64,000 bases of DNA from Notospermus geniculatus. Taxonomy: Eukaryota; Nemertea; Pilidiophora; Heteronemertea; Lineidae. Made by a program: the position numbers and the translations under genes. Shown here one piece after another: positions 21,111-32,877 of the stretch. The stretch lies in the NCBI GenBank assembly GCA_002633025.1, contig NMRB01001335.1, positions 39,931 through 103,930 of the forward strand. Direction: 5' to 3'. How positions within the stretch are numbered: the first letter of the stretch is position 1; every line of letters begins with the position of its first letter. The notes beneath the pieces were generated by a model. It was not told the DNA's origin. It saw nothing but the letters and a program-made list of their open reading frames with translations, and ran no database searches.

Positions 21111-21389
21111 AAATCATAAATTATGCAACCAGATTTTAGACCACTTTAACACATTGACATAGGCCTACAGACCTCTCTCCAATAAAAGTAGTTTACTGCG
21201 AAGCGATGTTCAAAATACCTGTACATGATTTTCTCAAGAAAGAACGTGGTAAATATTGAAGAGTCTGATCTATGTACATGTACATTTATGTTTTTAAAAG
21301 ACCTGTCATGGGTCGTACGTGAAGTCGTAATAAACTACTTTAAAACAAATAGCTGCGTGTCTTTTGTGAATTCTTTCCGCAAAGCCAGT

Positions 21390-21440
21390 ATACTGAGTAT
21401 ACTGGATGGAGAGTATACTGAGTATACTGGATGGAGAGTG
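21390..21440. repeat. 25-bp tandem repeat, two copies
   Basis: gagtatactgagtatactggatgga occurs twice in a row in the H3-H4 spacer. Confidence 0.8.
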
Positions 21441-21489
21441 AACTCTGCCCTCCACAACAGGAGACGGGACATATTTTTGCGACTGAATA

Positions 21490-21776
21490 AAAACTGAGGT
21501 TTTGATGGGCGACAGGCCATCAAGTTATGTTTTCCCCAATCAGTCATCAAACAATATTTTCCGAAGCATTATGGCGCATCAACACTGACTAATTCCGCGT
21601 CGGAGAGTGGCCCGGGCCAGACAGGCAAGATGTTGGAGAGTTGCGTTTCATTATTGACTGATCGAGTTATCCAGCAGTTGAATCAATTTATCAAGAATTC
21701 ATCTCCCGTAAATAGGCCTACCCGTCTGCCAACCAGGCATTTCCTGGATGATATTCAGAAGTCGTACTCTTCCAAA
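21490..21776 (+). promoter_or_regulatory. 5' flank of the extra first exon
   Basis: Conserved upstream block (gaggttttgatgggcgacaggcc, ccgaagcattatgg, gactaattccgcgtcggagagtggcc) followed by CGTAAATAGGCCTACCC at 21708-21724. Nearly identical to the flanks at 23548-23762 and 31797-32093. Confidence 0.45.
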
Positions 21777-22043
21777 ATGAAGATCCTGATAATGATGCTG
21801 GTGTTTGGAGCTGCTGTAGCCGAAAACTATTGGCCAAATGATGATCCATTTAAAGTTGTCTGGAATGGACCAAGTGAGAGGTGCGGTAGGAAATACCATG
21901 TGGACTTCAATCTGGCTAAATACGATATTATTGCCAACCAAGACCAGAATTTCTTCGGAAAGTTTATGACCATTTTCTACAAGCTCGGAAAGTTTCCTAA
22001 AATCGACCACTATGGAAAAATACTATACAATGGAGTTCCAGAT
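21777..22043 (+). pseudogene. Duplicated hyaluronidase exon A upstream of H4
   Basis: A complete signal-peptide exon (MKILIMMLVFGAAVAENYW ... ILYNGVPD) with intact donor gtaagt. It differs from exon A of H4 (23763-24029) at only two residues (N/D and N/K). No exon B follows before the next exon A. It is either a dead duplicate, an alternative first exon with its own promoter, or an assembly artefact from two haplotypes. The duplicated unit is 1986 bases long, measured ATG to ATG. A longer frame opening at 21630 is 5' flank and is not conserved in H4. Confidence 0.7.
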
Positions 22044-23300
22044 GTAAGTTAACTTAAATACATGTCTGTTCCATGTATGGTTATGGTTACAGCAAGATGG
22101 TCCAGCTCACCTGTCGTATTCGTGGCCATATGGAGATTTTATTTCAAAAGTCAATCATCAACGAATTCGTTCGATTAAAAGCGCATTAGGCCCTATTCGT
22201 TCGATTTTTCTGCTCATTCGTTTGCTTTTGGGTTTAAAATAACATATTCTTTAGATTTCATTCGATTTTTGGAATGGGTGTTCGATTTTATTCAATGGCA
22301 GTTAATTTTAAAATCAAATATCCATTCCATGTCTTGCCTGAAAACAGGTGGAAATTCTGAGTGAAGAAGAAGAAATTTATTTCATCTGTGTGTAGCCTGT
22401 GTGAGGGAGAGACAAAAAAAAACAGAAAATATGTAAATAAACTTTTTTCGCGCCACATTAGTCCATCTCAATAATAACCTCCGTTGATTCGCAAAAGATT
22501 TATCCACCGGCTGGTGTTTTTTTAAATCGAGCAATATTAGGGTCTATAACCCTTTTAACTTATGAGTGTACATAACATGAACCTGGCCTTGTTCTGGGAA
22601 GATCTGTTCCTTGGCAAAATGTCGTATTCGATATTGTTGCCTGCCTTTCCGTCATTGTCCCCAGGAATAATCGTTTTCCGTGTAAAACTATTCATATGTT
22701 CAGGAAATAATTACTGGCCATTTTTTCTCAATATTTACAAAATTGTGCCTCATTAAATAATCAACGACAATGCTTCTATCTGACTATTCAGCAGATAATT
22801 TGCCTGGCACGTGAAAAGAACGCGATGCGATACTTGTATATGAAAGTGATCTATCTTTGAGTGTTTATTTTGCGGTGCACAGTTATTGATGAGATCGAAG
22901 TTGCTGTAACTGCACGTCTTTACACCAGGCGAGATGAGGGCCATGTACCCACCGATCTCCTCGCCAACCACCGCAAACTAGGAGATATCGCTTTTTTTAT
23001 ATTGGGCGAAGATTCCAGCGCACACCTGGCACGGCAGGCCTGATTATAACTATAACTACATTATTGTATAACTATAGTGTCCGCTACTGATTTGCATACA
23101 TTCGCATGAGATCACGGAAATGACCGACGATTGACGAGTAACGGCCCCTTTGGTGGTGAATCGACTGTAGTGGATGGCGGCCAACCTGCAATATGCGCGC
23201 GCGGCGGACTTGTGACGTCATGGACAGAGCGACCAATGAAATCGAATACAGATGCACATAGATCCTGCAACAGAATCACCGAACGAATTAATGTGCACAA
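22044..23300 (+). repeat. Tandem copy of the H4 first intron
   Basis: Matches 24030-25340 with small indels (for example an extra tgactgccaaaaggttttccagacatatgggc in the second copy near 24385). Includes a SINE-like body at 22920-23042. The copy ends near 23300; 23301-23545 is unique here. Confidence 0.8.
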
Positions 23301-23303
23301 ATA

Positions 23304-23536
23304 CTGTCGTATCGCTCCGTTCCTCTACTACTACGACAGGCCGCGTCCGCCATGTTTGCCTGTTTTCTGACACACGTATGCAAATGAGCAATAAAGACTC
23401 GTAACGTTGCGGGAGTCTCTAAAAATAGATGATGACCCATGGCGCGACCGTTGACCAATCACAGTTGACCAATCACATGCCGAGTTGGCGTTCAAAATGC
23501 CTGTCGTAGTAGTGAAGCGAGAACTACGACAGGGGA
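23304..23536. mobile_element. Probable inverted-repeat insertion
   Basis: ctactactacgacaggccg (about 23325) and cctgtcgtagtagtgaagcgagaactacgacagg (about 23500) form inverted matches. The stretch is absent from the parallel segment near 25345. It contains two tandem ttgaccaatcaca motifs. Boundaries are approximate. Confidence 0.45.
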
Positions 23537-23547
23537 CCAGTCTAGGT

Positions 23548-23762
23548 ACATAAACACTGACTAATTTCGCGTCGGAGAGTGGCCCGGGCCAGACAGGCAA
23601 GATGTTGGAGAGTTGCGTTTCATTATTGGCTGATCGAGTTATCCAGCAGTTGAATCAATTTATCAAGAATTCATTTCCCGTAAATAGGCCTACCCGACTG
23701 CCAACCAGGCATTTCCTGGATGATATTCAGAAGTTGCGATAAACAAGTCGTACTCTTCCAAA
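23548..23762 (+). promoter_or_regulatory. 5' flank and putative core promoter of H4
   Basis: Repeat of 21560-21776 with a 13-base insertion (ttgcgataaacaa) before the ATG, also present before H5. CGTAAATAGGCCTACCC is at 23679-23695. Confidence 0.45.
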
Positions 23763-26700
23763 ATGAAGATCCTGATAATGATGCTGGTGTTTGGAGCTGC
23801 TGTAGCCGAAAACTATTGGCCAAATGATGATCCATTTAAAGTTGTCTGGAATGGACCAAGTGAGAGGTGCGGTAGGAAATACCATGTGGACTTCGATCTG
23901 GCTAAATATGATATCATTGCCAACCAAGACCAGAAGTTCTTCGGAAAGTTTATGACCATTTTCTACAAGCTCGGAAAGTTTCCTAAAATCGACCACTATG
24001 GAAAAATACTATACAATGGAGTTCCAGATGTAAGTTAACTTAACTACATGTATGTTCCATGTCTGGTTATGGAGACAGCAAGATGGTCCAGCTTACCTGT
24101 CGTATTCGTGGCCATATGGAGATTTTATTTCAAAAGTCAATCATCAACGAATTCGTTCGATTAAAAGCGCATTAGGCCCTATTCGTTCGATTTTTCTGCT
24201 CATTCGTTTGCTTTTCGGTTTAAAATAACATATTCTTTAGATTTCATTCGATTTTTGGAATGGGTGTTCGATTTTATTCAATGGCAGTTAATTTTAAAAT
24301 CAAACATCCATTCCATGTCTTGCCTGAAAACAGGTGGAAATTCTGAGTGAAGAAGAAGAAATTTATTTCATCTGTGTAGCCTGTGACTGCCAAAAGGTTT
24401 TCCAGACATATGGGCGACAGACAAAAAAAACAGAAATATGTAAATAAACTTTTTTCGCGCCACATTAGTCCATCTCAATAATAACCTCCGTTGATTCGCA
24501 AAAGATTTATCCACCGGCTGGTGTTTTTTTAAATCCAGCAATATTAGGGTCTATAACCCTTTTAACCTATGAGTGTACATTACATGAACCTGGCCTTGTT
24601 CTGGGAAGATCTGTTCCTTGGCAAAATGTCGTATTCGATATTGTTGCCTGCCTTTCCGTCATCACTCATTGTCCCCAGGAATAATCGTTTTCCGTGTAAA
24701 ACTATTCATATGTTCAGGAAATAATTACTGGCCATTTTTTCTCAATATTTACAAAATTGTGCCTCATTAAATAATCAACGACAATGCTTCTATCTGACTA
24801 TTCAGCAGAAAATTGGCCTGGCACGTGAAAAGAACGCGATGCGATACTAGTATATGAAAGTGATCTACATGTATCTTTGAGTGTTTATTTTGCGGTGCAC
24901 AGTAATTGATGAGATCAAAGTTGCTGGAACTGCACGTCTGTACACCAGCCGAGATGAGGGCCATGTAGGCCTACCCACCGATCTCCTCGCCAACCACCGC
25001 AAACTAGGAGATATCGCTTTTTTTATATTGGGCGAAGATTCCAGCGCACACCTGGCGTCAACAGCCGATTTTGCACAGCAGGCCTGATCATAACTATAAC
25101 TGCATTATTGTATAACTATAATGTCCGCTACTGATTTGCATACATTCGTATGAGATCACGGAAATGACCGACGATTGACGAGTAACGGCCCCTTTGGTGG
25201 TGAATCGACTGTGGTGGATGGCGGCCAACCTACAATATGCGCGCGCGGCGGACATGTGACGTCATGGACAGAGCGACCAATGAAATCGAATACAGATGCA
25301 CATAGATCCTGCAACAGAATCACCGAACGAATTAATGTGCACAAATCGAACAGCGCATGCTCTAACATCGCATGGAGTCCGTTGAAACAAAATGGAATCA
25401 CCAGTAGGCCGACTTTGACAGTGGATTTTTTGTGGCGAGTCGGTGACGAAAATTGACACATTATTTATGCAGAAACATGTAATTACATGTAAGTGTATGA
25501 TTGCGTTCCTTGTTTGCTGGCATAAAACTTTTTATCTTTTAAACCTACTTTTTTGTTTCAGCTTGGAAATGTGACCGAACACCTTGAAGCAAGTAAAAAG
25601 GATATAACAGACACAATACCCGATCCATCATACAAAGGCCTGGCTATCATTGACCAAGAGTCGTGGTTGAGTTCGTGGGAACTCATGCATTCTAGCTACA
25701 GTGAATACTGGGATTTATCACTTGACGCGGTTAGGAAAGATCACCCAGAATGGAGTGTCGAAGCTGTTGCCGAGGTGCTCCGGAAACAAAACCCAAAATG
25801 GAGCGAAAAATGGGTTGCACGGGAAGCGAAAAGACAGAGTAAGGCATTGATTAGAAACGAAGCGATAAAACGGTTTGATGCTGCAGCAAGGTAGGCCAAA
25901 TTCTAAAATTGATGCATGTAACCATACATAGAGGAATCAAACATACTGCGAACTAAGAGATACACTTCGTGTGTTGCCGCCAGATGTCGCTCACTGACTG
26001 AAAATTGGCTTTACGTAATAGGCACGAGCTTCAAAAATTGAACTTTTTTTGTGGGGATGGGGTACATGAATCTGTCAATTTGATGCCTTGATTTCCATTT
26101 TTGAGGATGCCAGCTATCTTCAGCACCATGGTGTGCCAAGTGCAAATACGTAAGCCTATTCAAATGCACACAGATGACCCTACCACATCATCGTTCGTGG
26201 GGTTATCAATAATTCAGTCCTGTTGTAGGCCTATCATATGATCAAATAGTCAGAATTCAACAAAATTTGCACTGAACATACAGAAGGATCTTGCCTGTCA
26301 TATGAAAGCGTCAGAATGAAAATTTATTGAAGTTTATGGGTACTTTCCACATTTATACAGTGCTAAAATTGTAAGTTGAATCTTTATGTTTGATTCCTTA
26401 AATTCAAATAAGTTTATTGCGCCTTGCACTTCATAGGTGTACATCAGCAGAGATACAATAAACTGGTGCATGTTTGACAGACAAAGATAAGAACAGAGTG
26501 GTACAAGGTGGGTGGGGATCTGTCTCCGGAATGTACCCCATCCACGACAGCTAAAGAAGAAGTGCATTAGTGTGTTAAGCAATTAAAACAATTAGATACC
26601 ATTAATTAAAACAAAGGTGAATTAAGACAAATAAAATACAATAGATTTAAATACCAAGATGGAGGGATATGACTGCAGATGACCAGGTGGAAGCCACTAC

Positions 26701-28352
26701 CAAAATCAGGTGAGGTCCAGCACATGCCACATCACGCGCATCTCTTTGCGAAACCTGTATGGATATAACTGGCAATCGCCTGGACCTCACTCACACATTG
26801 TCTGACAACAATGTCCCCTACACCCAGCCTCACCGATTCTCGGCTGCAAAGATTTAGGTTGTTAAAGCGAATCGATAGCGGATTTTGTTTACATTTGGCT
26901 GGTGTTTGTAAACACAAAATTCAGCCAATCAAAATGCACGAAAATTTCTTTGTTGACATTCTGGAGACGTTTGTTTACATTTTTTGCTGAAAATTCGTCC
27001 CATTTCAAATTCTATTTCTAAATCAATTTTTTTCGCTTTCGATTCGCTTTAAATAAGGTCACTCTGTCACCCGAATGAAACGTACACTTCAGAAGGAAAT
27101 GGTATACATCTTCTATATCACATCTATTTATGATGCAAGGTACAAAAAGCACAAAATTGACACAATAAATGATAATAAACAAGAAGTCAATCTCCAGAAT
27201 TCACGAATTTTCGACCCCAACCGGGGTAACACCCAGCCTCACCGATTCTCGGCTGCAAAGATTTAGGTTGTTAAAGCAAATCGATAGCGGATTTTGTTTA
27301 CATTTGGCTGGTGTTTGTAAACACAAAATTCAGCCAATCAAAATGCACGAAAATTTCTTTGTTGACATTCTGGAGACGTTTGTTTACATTTTTTGCTGAA
27401 AACTCGTCCCCTTTCAAATTCTATTTCTAAATCAATTTTTTTCGCTTTCGATTCGCTTTAAATAAGGTCACTCTGTCACCCGAATGAAACGTACACTTCA
27501 GAAGGAAATGGTATACATCGTCTATATCACATCTATTTATGATCCAACATGCGAGATCGAGAAGGCCTACGTTTACTCACGACATTGATTCAAATACATG
27601 TATACTCTCCAAGAATTCCCGAGCAAAGAGCAATTTTATGGGGCGGTTAGTTGTATTATGTTAAAAACCGGAGATAATATTTTCCATCCCTGCTTGTGAA
27701 CGATTTACTCGCTCTTGACTCGAACCTCGTTACGTTTTTTCAGAAAATACATGGAAGGGTCCCTGAATCTAGCCAAGGAACTGAGACCAGGTGGGAACTG
27801 GGGATATTATCATTATCCTTACTGCTACAACACCAAACCTGACAGGATACGTTGTTCACCGGCGGTCAGAGACAAAAATGACAGGTAAGATTATTCAAAT
27901 TTTCCAGAAAATAAAATTATCGCCAGATTTCCTGCGCCGTAGCCTATACGAAGCCATTTGGGTATGTCACTCTCTTGATTCTTGATAGATACAAAAAAAG
28001 TTTTGGGTTTATAGTCTCATATCAACAACGGTAGAGGTGTCATCCGACTTTACATTTTAACCCCAGTCTCTCCTGAAACTTGTATAGAACTCAGATGAGC
28101 TGCTCATTCAGCCCTCAGTCCGAGCATTTCCGACCGGTACCCATTTTTTCCTATCATTTCAGAATATTATGGTTGTACAAGGCCAGCCAAGCTCTTTATC
28201 CTTCCGTCTATTTGTCAGTCGGCATGGCCCCCGCACGATACATCTATGGAAATCTAGAAGAAACGTTCAGGCTTGCAGACAAATTCTCACCATCCAAACC
28301 TGTGTGGATGTACTCAACATACAGATACAATACGAAAAAATTCTACTCAAAA
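23763..28352 (+). CDS. H4: GH56 hyaluronidase, exons A-D, last exon missing
   Basis: Exons A 23763-24029, B 25562-25890, C 27744-27884, D 28163-28352; 927 nt in frame (309 codons) with phases 0/2/2/0. Signal peptide MKILIMMLVFGAAVAE; KVVWNGPSERC; catalytic pair in IIDQESW (D120, E122), with Ser where the other copies have Trp; WGYYHYPYC; LYPSVYLSVG. Exon A is shorter than in H2 and H3, and exon B longer, with an Arg/Lys-rich helix before the donor. Exon E is not found: 74 bases after the exon D donor comes a single N (28426), directly followed by sequence typical of the 3' flank (gatttgaattcaacacg). The exon has most likely been lost in a collapsed assembly gap rather than in the genome. Intron B/C holds a 409-bp tandem duplication. 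Confidence 0.85.
25891..26820. other. Intron B/C of H4, 5' part
   Basis: AT-rich; no gene and no clear hairpin. Contains aacttttttttgtgg and short frames only. Confidence 0.4.
26822..27545. repeat. 409-bp tandem duplication in intron B/C of H4
   Basis: The block starting cccagcctcaccgattctcgg and running to atcacatctatttatgat occurs at 26822-27135 and again at 27231-27545, nearly identical. Spacing is about 409 bases. Confidence 0.85.
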
Positions 28353-28426
28353 GTAAGTTAGATAGCGAAGGATGAAACTTCCCTCCACATTTTTGACAAA
28401 GAAATCTTGATCGATTTCTACAGATN

Positions 28427-28740
28427 AATGATTTGAATTCAACACGTTTAGATATCACTTGTGACTACGATGTTGATTGAGACTAATCAGGCAAATATTT
28501 TGATTACCAGTTTAACACAAACGGACCTCTCTACAATAGAAGTAGTTTACTCCGACGCGTTACGTGCAGGTACGGTGTAGGTACATGTGCATGTGTATTA
28601 AGACAGACTGCTCTTGTATCAGGTGAAGTCTTAATAAATTTCCTTTGACGAAAGCTGTGTGTCTCTTTTGAATTATTTCCGCAAAGGTAAGAAAACGGTC
28701 GGTGAACTCTACTCTTCAATAGTCGAAGGCAGTGTGCCAT
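28427..28740 (+). other. 3' flank of H4 after the collapsed gap
   Basis: gatttgaattcaacacgtttagata, ctctctacaatagaagtagtttactccg and gtcttaataaatttcctttgacg match the 3' flanks of the other units (for example 47345-47480 and 38430-38480). Confidence 0.55.
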
Positions 28741-28830
28741 GAAAGGTGTCTCACCACATGAGAGGCCTACAAACTAAAACATGTAAGAGCAATTGCTGGC
28801 TTCAACAGGAACTACCAGTCTTAGGCCTAT

Positions 28831-29208
28831 TAAACTCCCTACGCAGTTGTGTATCGCGCCCCCTTCGGTTACTCGCTCTCCACAACTGCTTTACTTGGTG
28901 GAAGTCGCCGTGTTTGGTCAACAGATGGCGTCAGGGCCTGGCGCCAGTTTTACAGCCTATCAGCACGCTGCTTTCAGAACTCTTTGGTCCGTTGGCAACG
29001 GATGTTCTTGTGCTACCATGGCTACGAACCGCTCGGCCAATGAAAAAGTGTCTCAGGCCAGCTTGGTTACCGATTGCTCGACGCGCTCATTGGCCGACGC
29101 TCTCAGCGCCATCTGTTGACCGAACGCGGCGAACACATCCAAGTTAAGCAGTTGTGGAGAGCGAGTAAACCGAAGGGGGGCGCGACTCACAACTGCGTAG
29201 GGAGTTTA
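28831..29208. mobile_element. Inverted-repeat transposon with 9-bp target duplication
   Basis: Starts taaactccctacgcagttgtg and ends cacaactgcgtagggagttta, arms about 120 bases (cgctctccacaactgc, gtttggtcaacagatggcg). Flanked on both sides by TAGGCCTAT, compatible with a 9-bp duplication as made by Mutator-like elements. The caveat is that TAGGCCTA is common in this genome. Open frames inside are arm sequence. Confidence 0.75.
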
Positions 29209-29224
29209 TAGGCCTATATACTTG

Positions 29225-29560
29225 GTTGTACTCATATCCCCCCCCCCCATACATTGGAGAGAGGAAGGGAGGGAGAGAGGGAGGGATTCATGTTAGTTTC
29301 GTCCATGCAGTACCTCCACTGTAACTATAGCGACAGGTTCATTGGATTTTCAAAGTGACTGACTGAACTGTCATTATGAATCAGTTCATATTTAAAAACC
29401 TCGATAACTGCTTTTTTGTGTATGAAATATATCGACAACAGAAAAACATGATACTTACATTTCGTGTTGACGTGTTGGACTTGGACTATGTATAAAGACC
29501 GACTTGCTGTACAGTCAGTAGGCCTGTCCAGTTACTAGATCTATCACTTTTCAAAAGGAC
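29225..29560. other. Spacer, shared with 54780-55065
   Basis: A poly-C run, then acattggagagaggaaggg, gtaactatagcgacaggttcat and cctcgataactgctt. The same order of motifs appears upstream of H6 at about 54780-55050, so it belongs to the duplicated spacer. No gene seen. Confidence 0.5.
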
Positions 29561-29761
29561 TTCCCAACGTATGTTTACAATTAACCAGCAAGAGAAAGCG
29601 TGGGGCAGCTGATGGGCCACGGATGATCCGAATCTCAGTCAAGAGAACTCCAAATCTCTTGACCAATGTTTAGAACAACCATCAGGAGAAAGCATGGAAC
29701 AACTGAGGGCAGCAGGTGTTTCCACCCCTTTCAATTCAAACTGATTTCATGATATGAAGCC
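29561..29761. repeat. Spacer repeat, copy 4
   Basis: aagagaaagcgtggggcagctgatgggccac, caaatctcttgaccaatg and ggaacaactgagggcagcag, as at 5560 and 14560. It ends at aagcc, where exon B sequence takes over. Confidence 0.7.
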
Positions 29762-29762
29762 T

Positions 29763-31110
29763 CTTTGACCAAGAGTGGTGGATGGCTTCCTGGGAACTCA
29801 TGCACAGCCACTACAAACGCTACTTGGACCCATCAATAGAACGGGTCAAGAAACAACCGGGATGGAGCGAAGCAGAAGTAATGGAAAGAGTCCGAAAGGA
29901 ACACCCCAGATATGGAGAAGAAAAGGTTAGAAAAGTGGCGGCAATCTGGATTTCGGAAGAAGCGGGAAGACAGTTTAACATTCCAGCAAGGTAGGCCATT
30001 TCAATTCAATTAATACCGGTGGAAAAGAATCTAATGTCCCCCGATATGTGATGGTTCCCAGCAACACATTTACGGATTAAGCGGCACCATTGAATTAGAC
30101 TCTAGAGAGACCAACATTTCAGCAAGGTAGGGCATTTCAATTCAATACTAAAGTTGTCGGTCAATAGGTTGTAGGGCTTTTCCTTACTTCGACTCCAGCA
30201 GTTTGTCTGTCACCTTGTTTCAGAAACTACATGGAAGAGACCCTCAACGTAGCCAAAGACTTGAGACGAGGTGGCAGCCGGGGATATTTTAGAAAGCTTT
30301 CGCACCCTCACGTTTGGGTGATCGACTACATTTAATTATACGTAACCGTAACCGGTGAAACGGTTTGGTTTTAGTGGTTTCGCAGAGAGACACGGCTATT
30401 GCCTAAGCCTAAGAACTATCCGTGAAGACCTATAGGTGTTTACGGATATTTCTTAGGCAAGGTGATGTAATGTTTTGACTGTGCTCGAGTCATACGAGTT
30501 CACCGAGGGCCCTACTGCGCTTGTATTGTGTGAGACGTGTTTGCTAGTGATCATTAACCGGGGTACCTTACAAACCGCACTCGCCTCACGCGTACCGTGC
30601 TTGTTACCCGTGAACTCCGGCCGGCTAGTGTATGGGCCTTCATTTAGTGTACATGTATGTGCACACGTAACAACTGCTCACAAAATGATGACGTAAAAGT
30701 AAATGTTCAGCAAACCGTTCAATTGCGAAAGACCTATATGTATACTGATCGCACGGCAGTCAATGGAAACTGCCCTTTTTACACGGATTTGATTCACAAC
30801 TCAAAAGCTTAATAAAATATGACCGAAACAAAAACATACAAAATGTTACACATGGTATGCATAAGGAATCCTTCTAAATCTGATAACAAAGAATAGCGAT
30901 CACCGTTGGAATGAGGGTTTTGATAAAAATATGTTGCTTTTGCAAACCGTTTTTCTCTGACGTGTAGTGAAGTCGCTACGGATAATGTTTTCTATAACCG
31001 TTTGTGTACACGTCACTAGACCGCAACATTTGATGACCTAAATGTAGTCGGTTGCCTAAACGTGCGGGTGCGAAAGGTCTCTATTATCATTAGGCCTATC
31101 CTTTATCTGC
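29763..31110 (+). pseudogene. Hyaluronidase fragment: 3' part of exon B and a transposon-split exon C
   Basis: Exon B remnant 29763-29990 begins exactly at the catalytic motif (FDQEWWMASWELMHSHYKRY) and is almost identical to H3 exon B, with donor gtaggcc kept. The short intron matches H3 without its SINE. Exon C starts at 30224 (NYMEETLNVAKDLRRGGS) but has Arg for the conserved Trp and breaks off at about 30290. It resumes at about 31080 (tattatcatta ... tctgctacaataccgg) with a further six-base insertion. Exons A, D and E are absent. A dead partial copy of H3. Confidence 0.85.
30297..31076. mobile_element. 780-bp inverted-repeat transposon inside the exon C fragment
   Basis: Left end ctttcgcaccctcacgtttgggtgatcgactacattta; the right end is the complement with a few changes (aaatgtagtcggttgcctaaacgtgcgggtgcgaaag). 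The interior has no protein frame that I recognise, so it is non-autonomous. Flanking exon sequence does not show a clean target duplication. Confidence 0.85.
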
Positions 31111-31315
31111 TACAATACCGGTGTAATGTTTTTCACTGCCCCCGTTTGCAAACTTGTTTGAAAGTATTTATTAATGCAGTAATAGTAAACATTACAAAAG
31201 CCCAGGGCCGAGGCAAGGCATTACTGGCCCTGGGCAAAAGTGACAGACAGCTGACCCTCGGCTGCCGTTTTCCTCATCTGTTGTCTCGATTTGGCGTTCC
31301 GTCTCAAGATCTGTT

Positions 31316-31745
31316 TTTTTCTCCAGATCTGTTGGCTTTCCCTCTATTTCCTGTTCATCCAATGAGATGGGTGTGCTGCCCTTCTTCAGATCTGTTTGCT
31401 GTTCCTTCTCCAGATCTGTTTGCTGTTCTCTCTCCAGATCTGTTTGCTGTTCTCTCTCCAGATCTGTTTGCTGTTCCTTCTTCAGATCTGTTTGCTGTTC
31501 CTTCTCCAGAATGATCTGTTTGCTGTTACAGATCTGTTTGCTGTTCCTTCTCCAGATCTGTTTGCTGTTCTCTCTCCAGATCAGTTTGCTGTTCCTTCTC
31601 CAGATCAGTTTGCTGTTCTCTCTCCAGATCTGTTTGCTGTTCCTTCTCCAGATCTGTTTGCTGTTCCCTCTCCAGATATGTTTGCTACTACAGATCTGTT
31701 TGCTAATCCTTGGGATTGCCGGCTGTTCCTTCTCCAGATCTGGTT
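31316..31745. repeat. 24-bp minisatellite, third array
   Basis: Same agatctgtttgctgttccttctcc unit as 4995-5470, about 17 copies, more diverged, with irregular units near 31510 and 31685. It lies just upstream of the conserved 5' flank of H5. Confidence 0.9.
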
Positions 31746-31796
31746 ATCATGATGGTTGAAATTGTCATACCATACATATTTTTGCGACTGAATAAA

Positions 31797-32093
31797 AACA
31801 GGTTTTGATGGGCGACAGGCCATCAAGTTATGTTTTCCCCAATCAGTCATCAAACAATATTTTCCGAAGCATTATGGCGCATCAACACTGACTAATTCCG
31901 CGTCGGAGAGTGGCCCGGGCCAGACAGGCAAGATATTGGAGAGTTGCGTTTCATTATTGACTGATCGAGTTATCCAGCAGTTGAATCAATTTATCAAGAA
32001 TTCATCTCCCGTAAATAGGCCTACCCGACTGCCAACCAGGCATTTCCTGGATGATATTCAGAAGTTGCGATAAACAAGTCGTACTCTTCCAAA
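31797..32093 (+). promoter_or_regulatory. 5' flank and putative core promoter of H5
   Basis: Near-identical to 21493-21776 and 23548-23762, including the 13-base ttgcgataaacaa insertion; GTAAATAGGCCTACCC at 32011-32026. Confidence 0.45.
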
Positions 32094-32724
32094 ATGGAGA
32101 TCCTGATAATGATGCTGGTGTTTGGAGCTGCTGTAGCCGAAAACTATTGGCCAAATGATGATCCATTTAAAGTTGTCTGGAATGGACCAAGTGCGAGGTG
32201 CGGTAGGAAATACCATGTGGACCTCGAACTAGCTAAATATGATATCATTGCCAACCAAGACCAGAAGTTCCTCGGAAAGTTTATGACCATTTTCTACAAC
32301 CTCGGAAAGTTTCCTAAAATCGACCGCTATGGAAACATACTATACAATGGAGTTCCAGATGTAAGTTAACTTAAATACATGTACCGGTGTAACGTCGAAC
32401 AGTGTTCCCCGTATTTCTGTGTTTTTCTTATTGTTTCCCTCCTGACGGATTAAGCGGCAACTAACCCAACAATAACCATTCTAGGCCGCGTCTATTGTTG
32501 GGGAACACCGAGCTACAGAAACACTCACCTACGTTACACTTGTACATATAATGTAGGCCTATTGTTATGGACACGGCAAGATGGTCCAGCTTACCTGTCG
32601 TATTCGTGGCCATATGGAGATTTTATTTTAAAAGTCAATCATCAACGAATTCGTTCGATTAAAAGAGCATTATTCGTTCGATTTTTCTGCTCATTCGTTT
32701 GCTATTCCATTTAAAATCACATAA

Positions 32725-32877
32725 TAGTGAGGTTTAGAAATCAAACGACAAACGTAAACTTTACGACAGCGTTATTTTTCATACTACACATTAACCGCAT
32801 TTTATATTGTATTTTCGGTACAAAAATAACGTTGTCGTTAACGTTTACGTTTATCGTTCGATTTCTAAACCTCCCTA
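32725..32877. mobile_element. Hairpin MITE, TAGGGAGGTTT family, in intron A/B of H5
   Basis: tagtgaggtttagaaatcaaacgacaaacgtaaac pairs with gtttacgtttatcgttcgatttctaaacctcccta. The interior resembles 2166-2318 (acgttatttttcatac / gtacaaaaataacgttgtcg). Absent from the parallel introns at about 22260 and 24240. Confidence 0.85.

Noticed and set aside
21630-21776. N-terminal extension of 49 codons in frame with the extra exon A
   Set aside because: It lies in the conserved 5' flank, and the frame is broken in the otherwise near-identical flanks of H4 and H5. The signal peptide begins at 21777.
28746-29147. Two overlapping frames of 108-133 codons
   Set aside because: Both lie in the arms of the inverted-repeat transposon 28831-29208.
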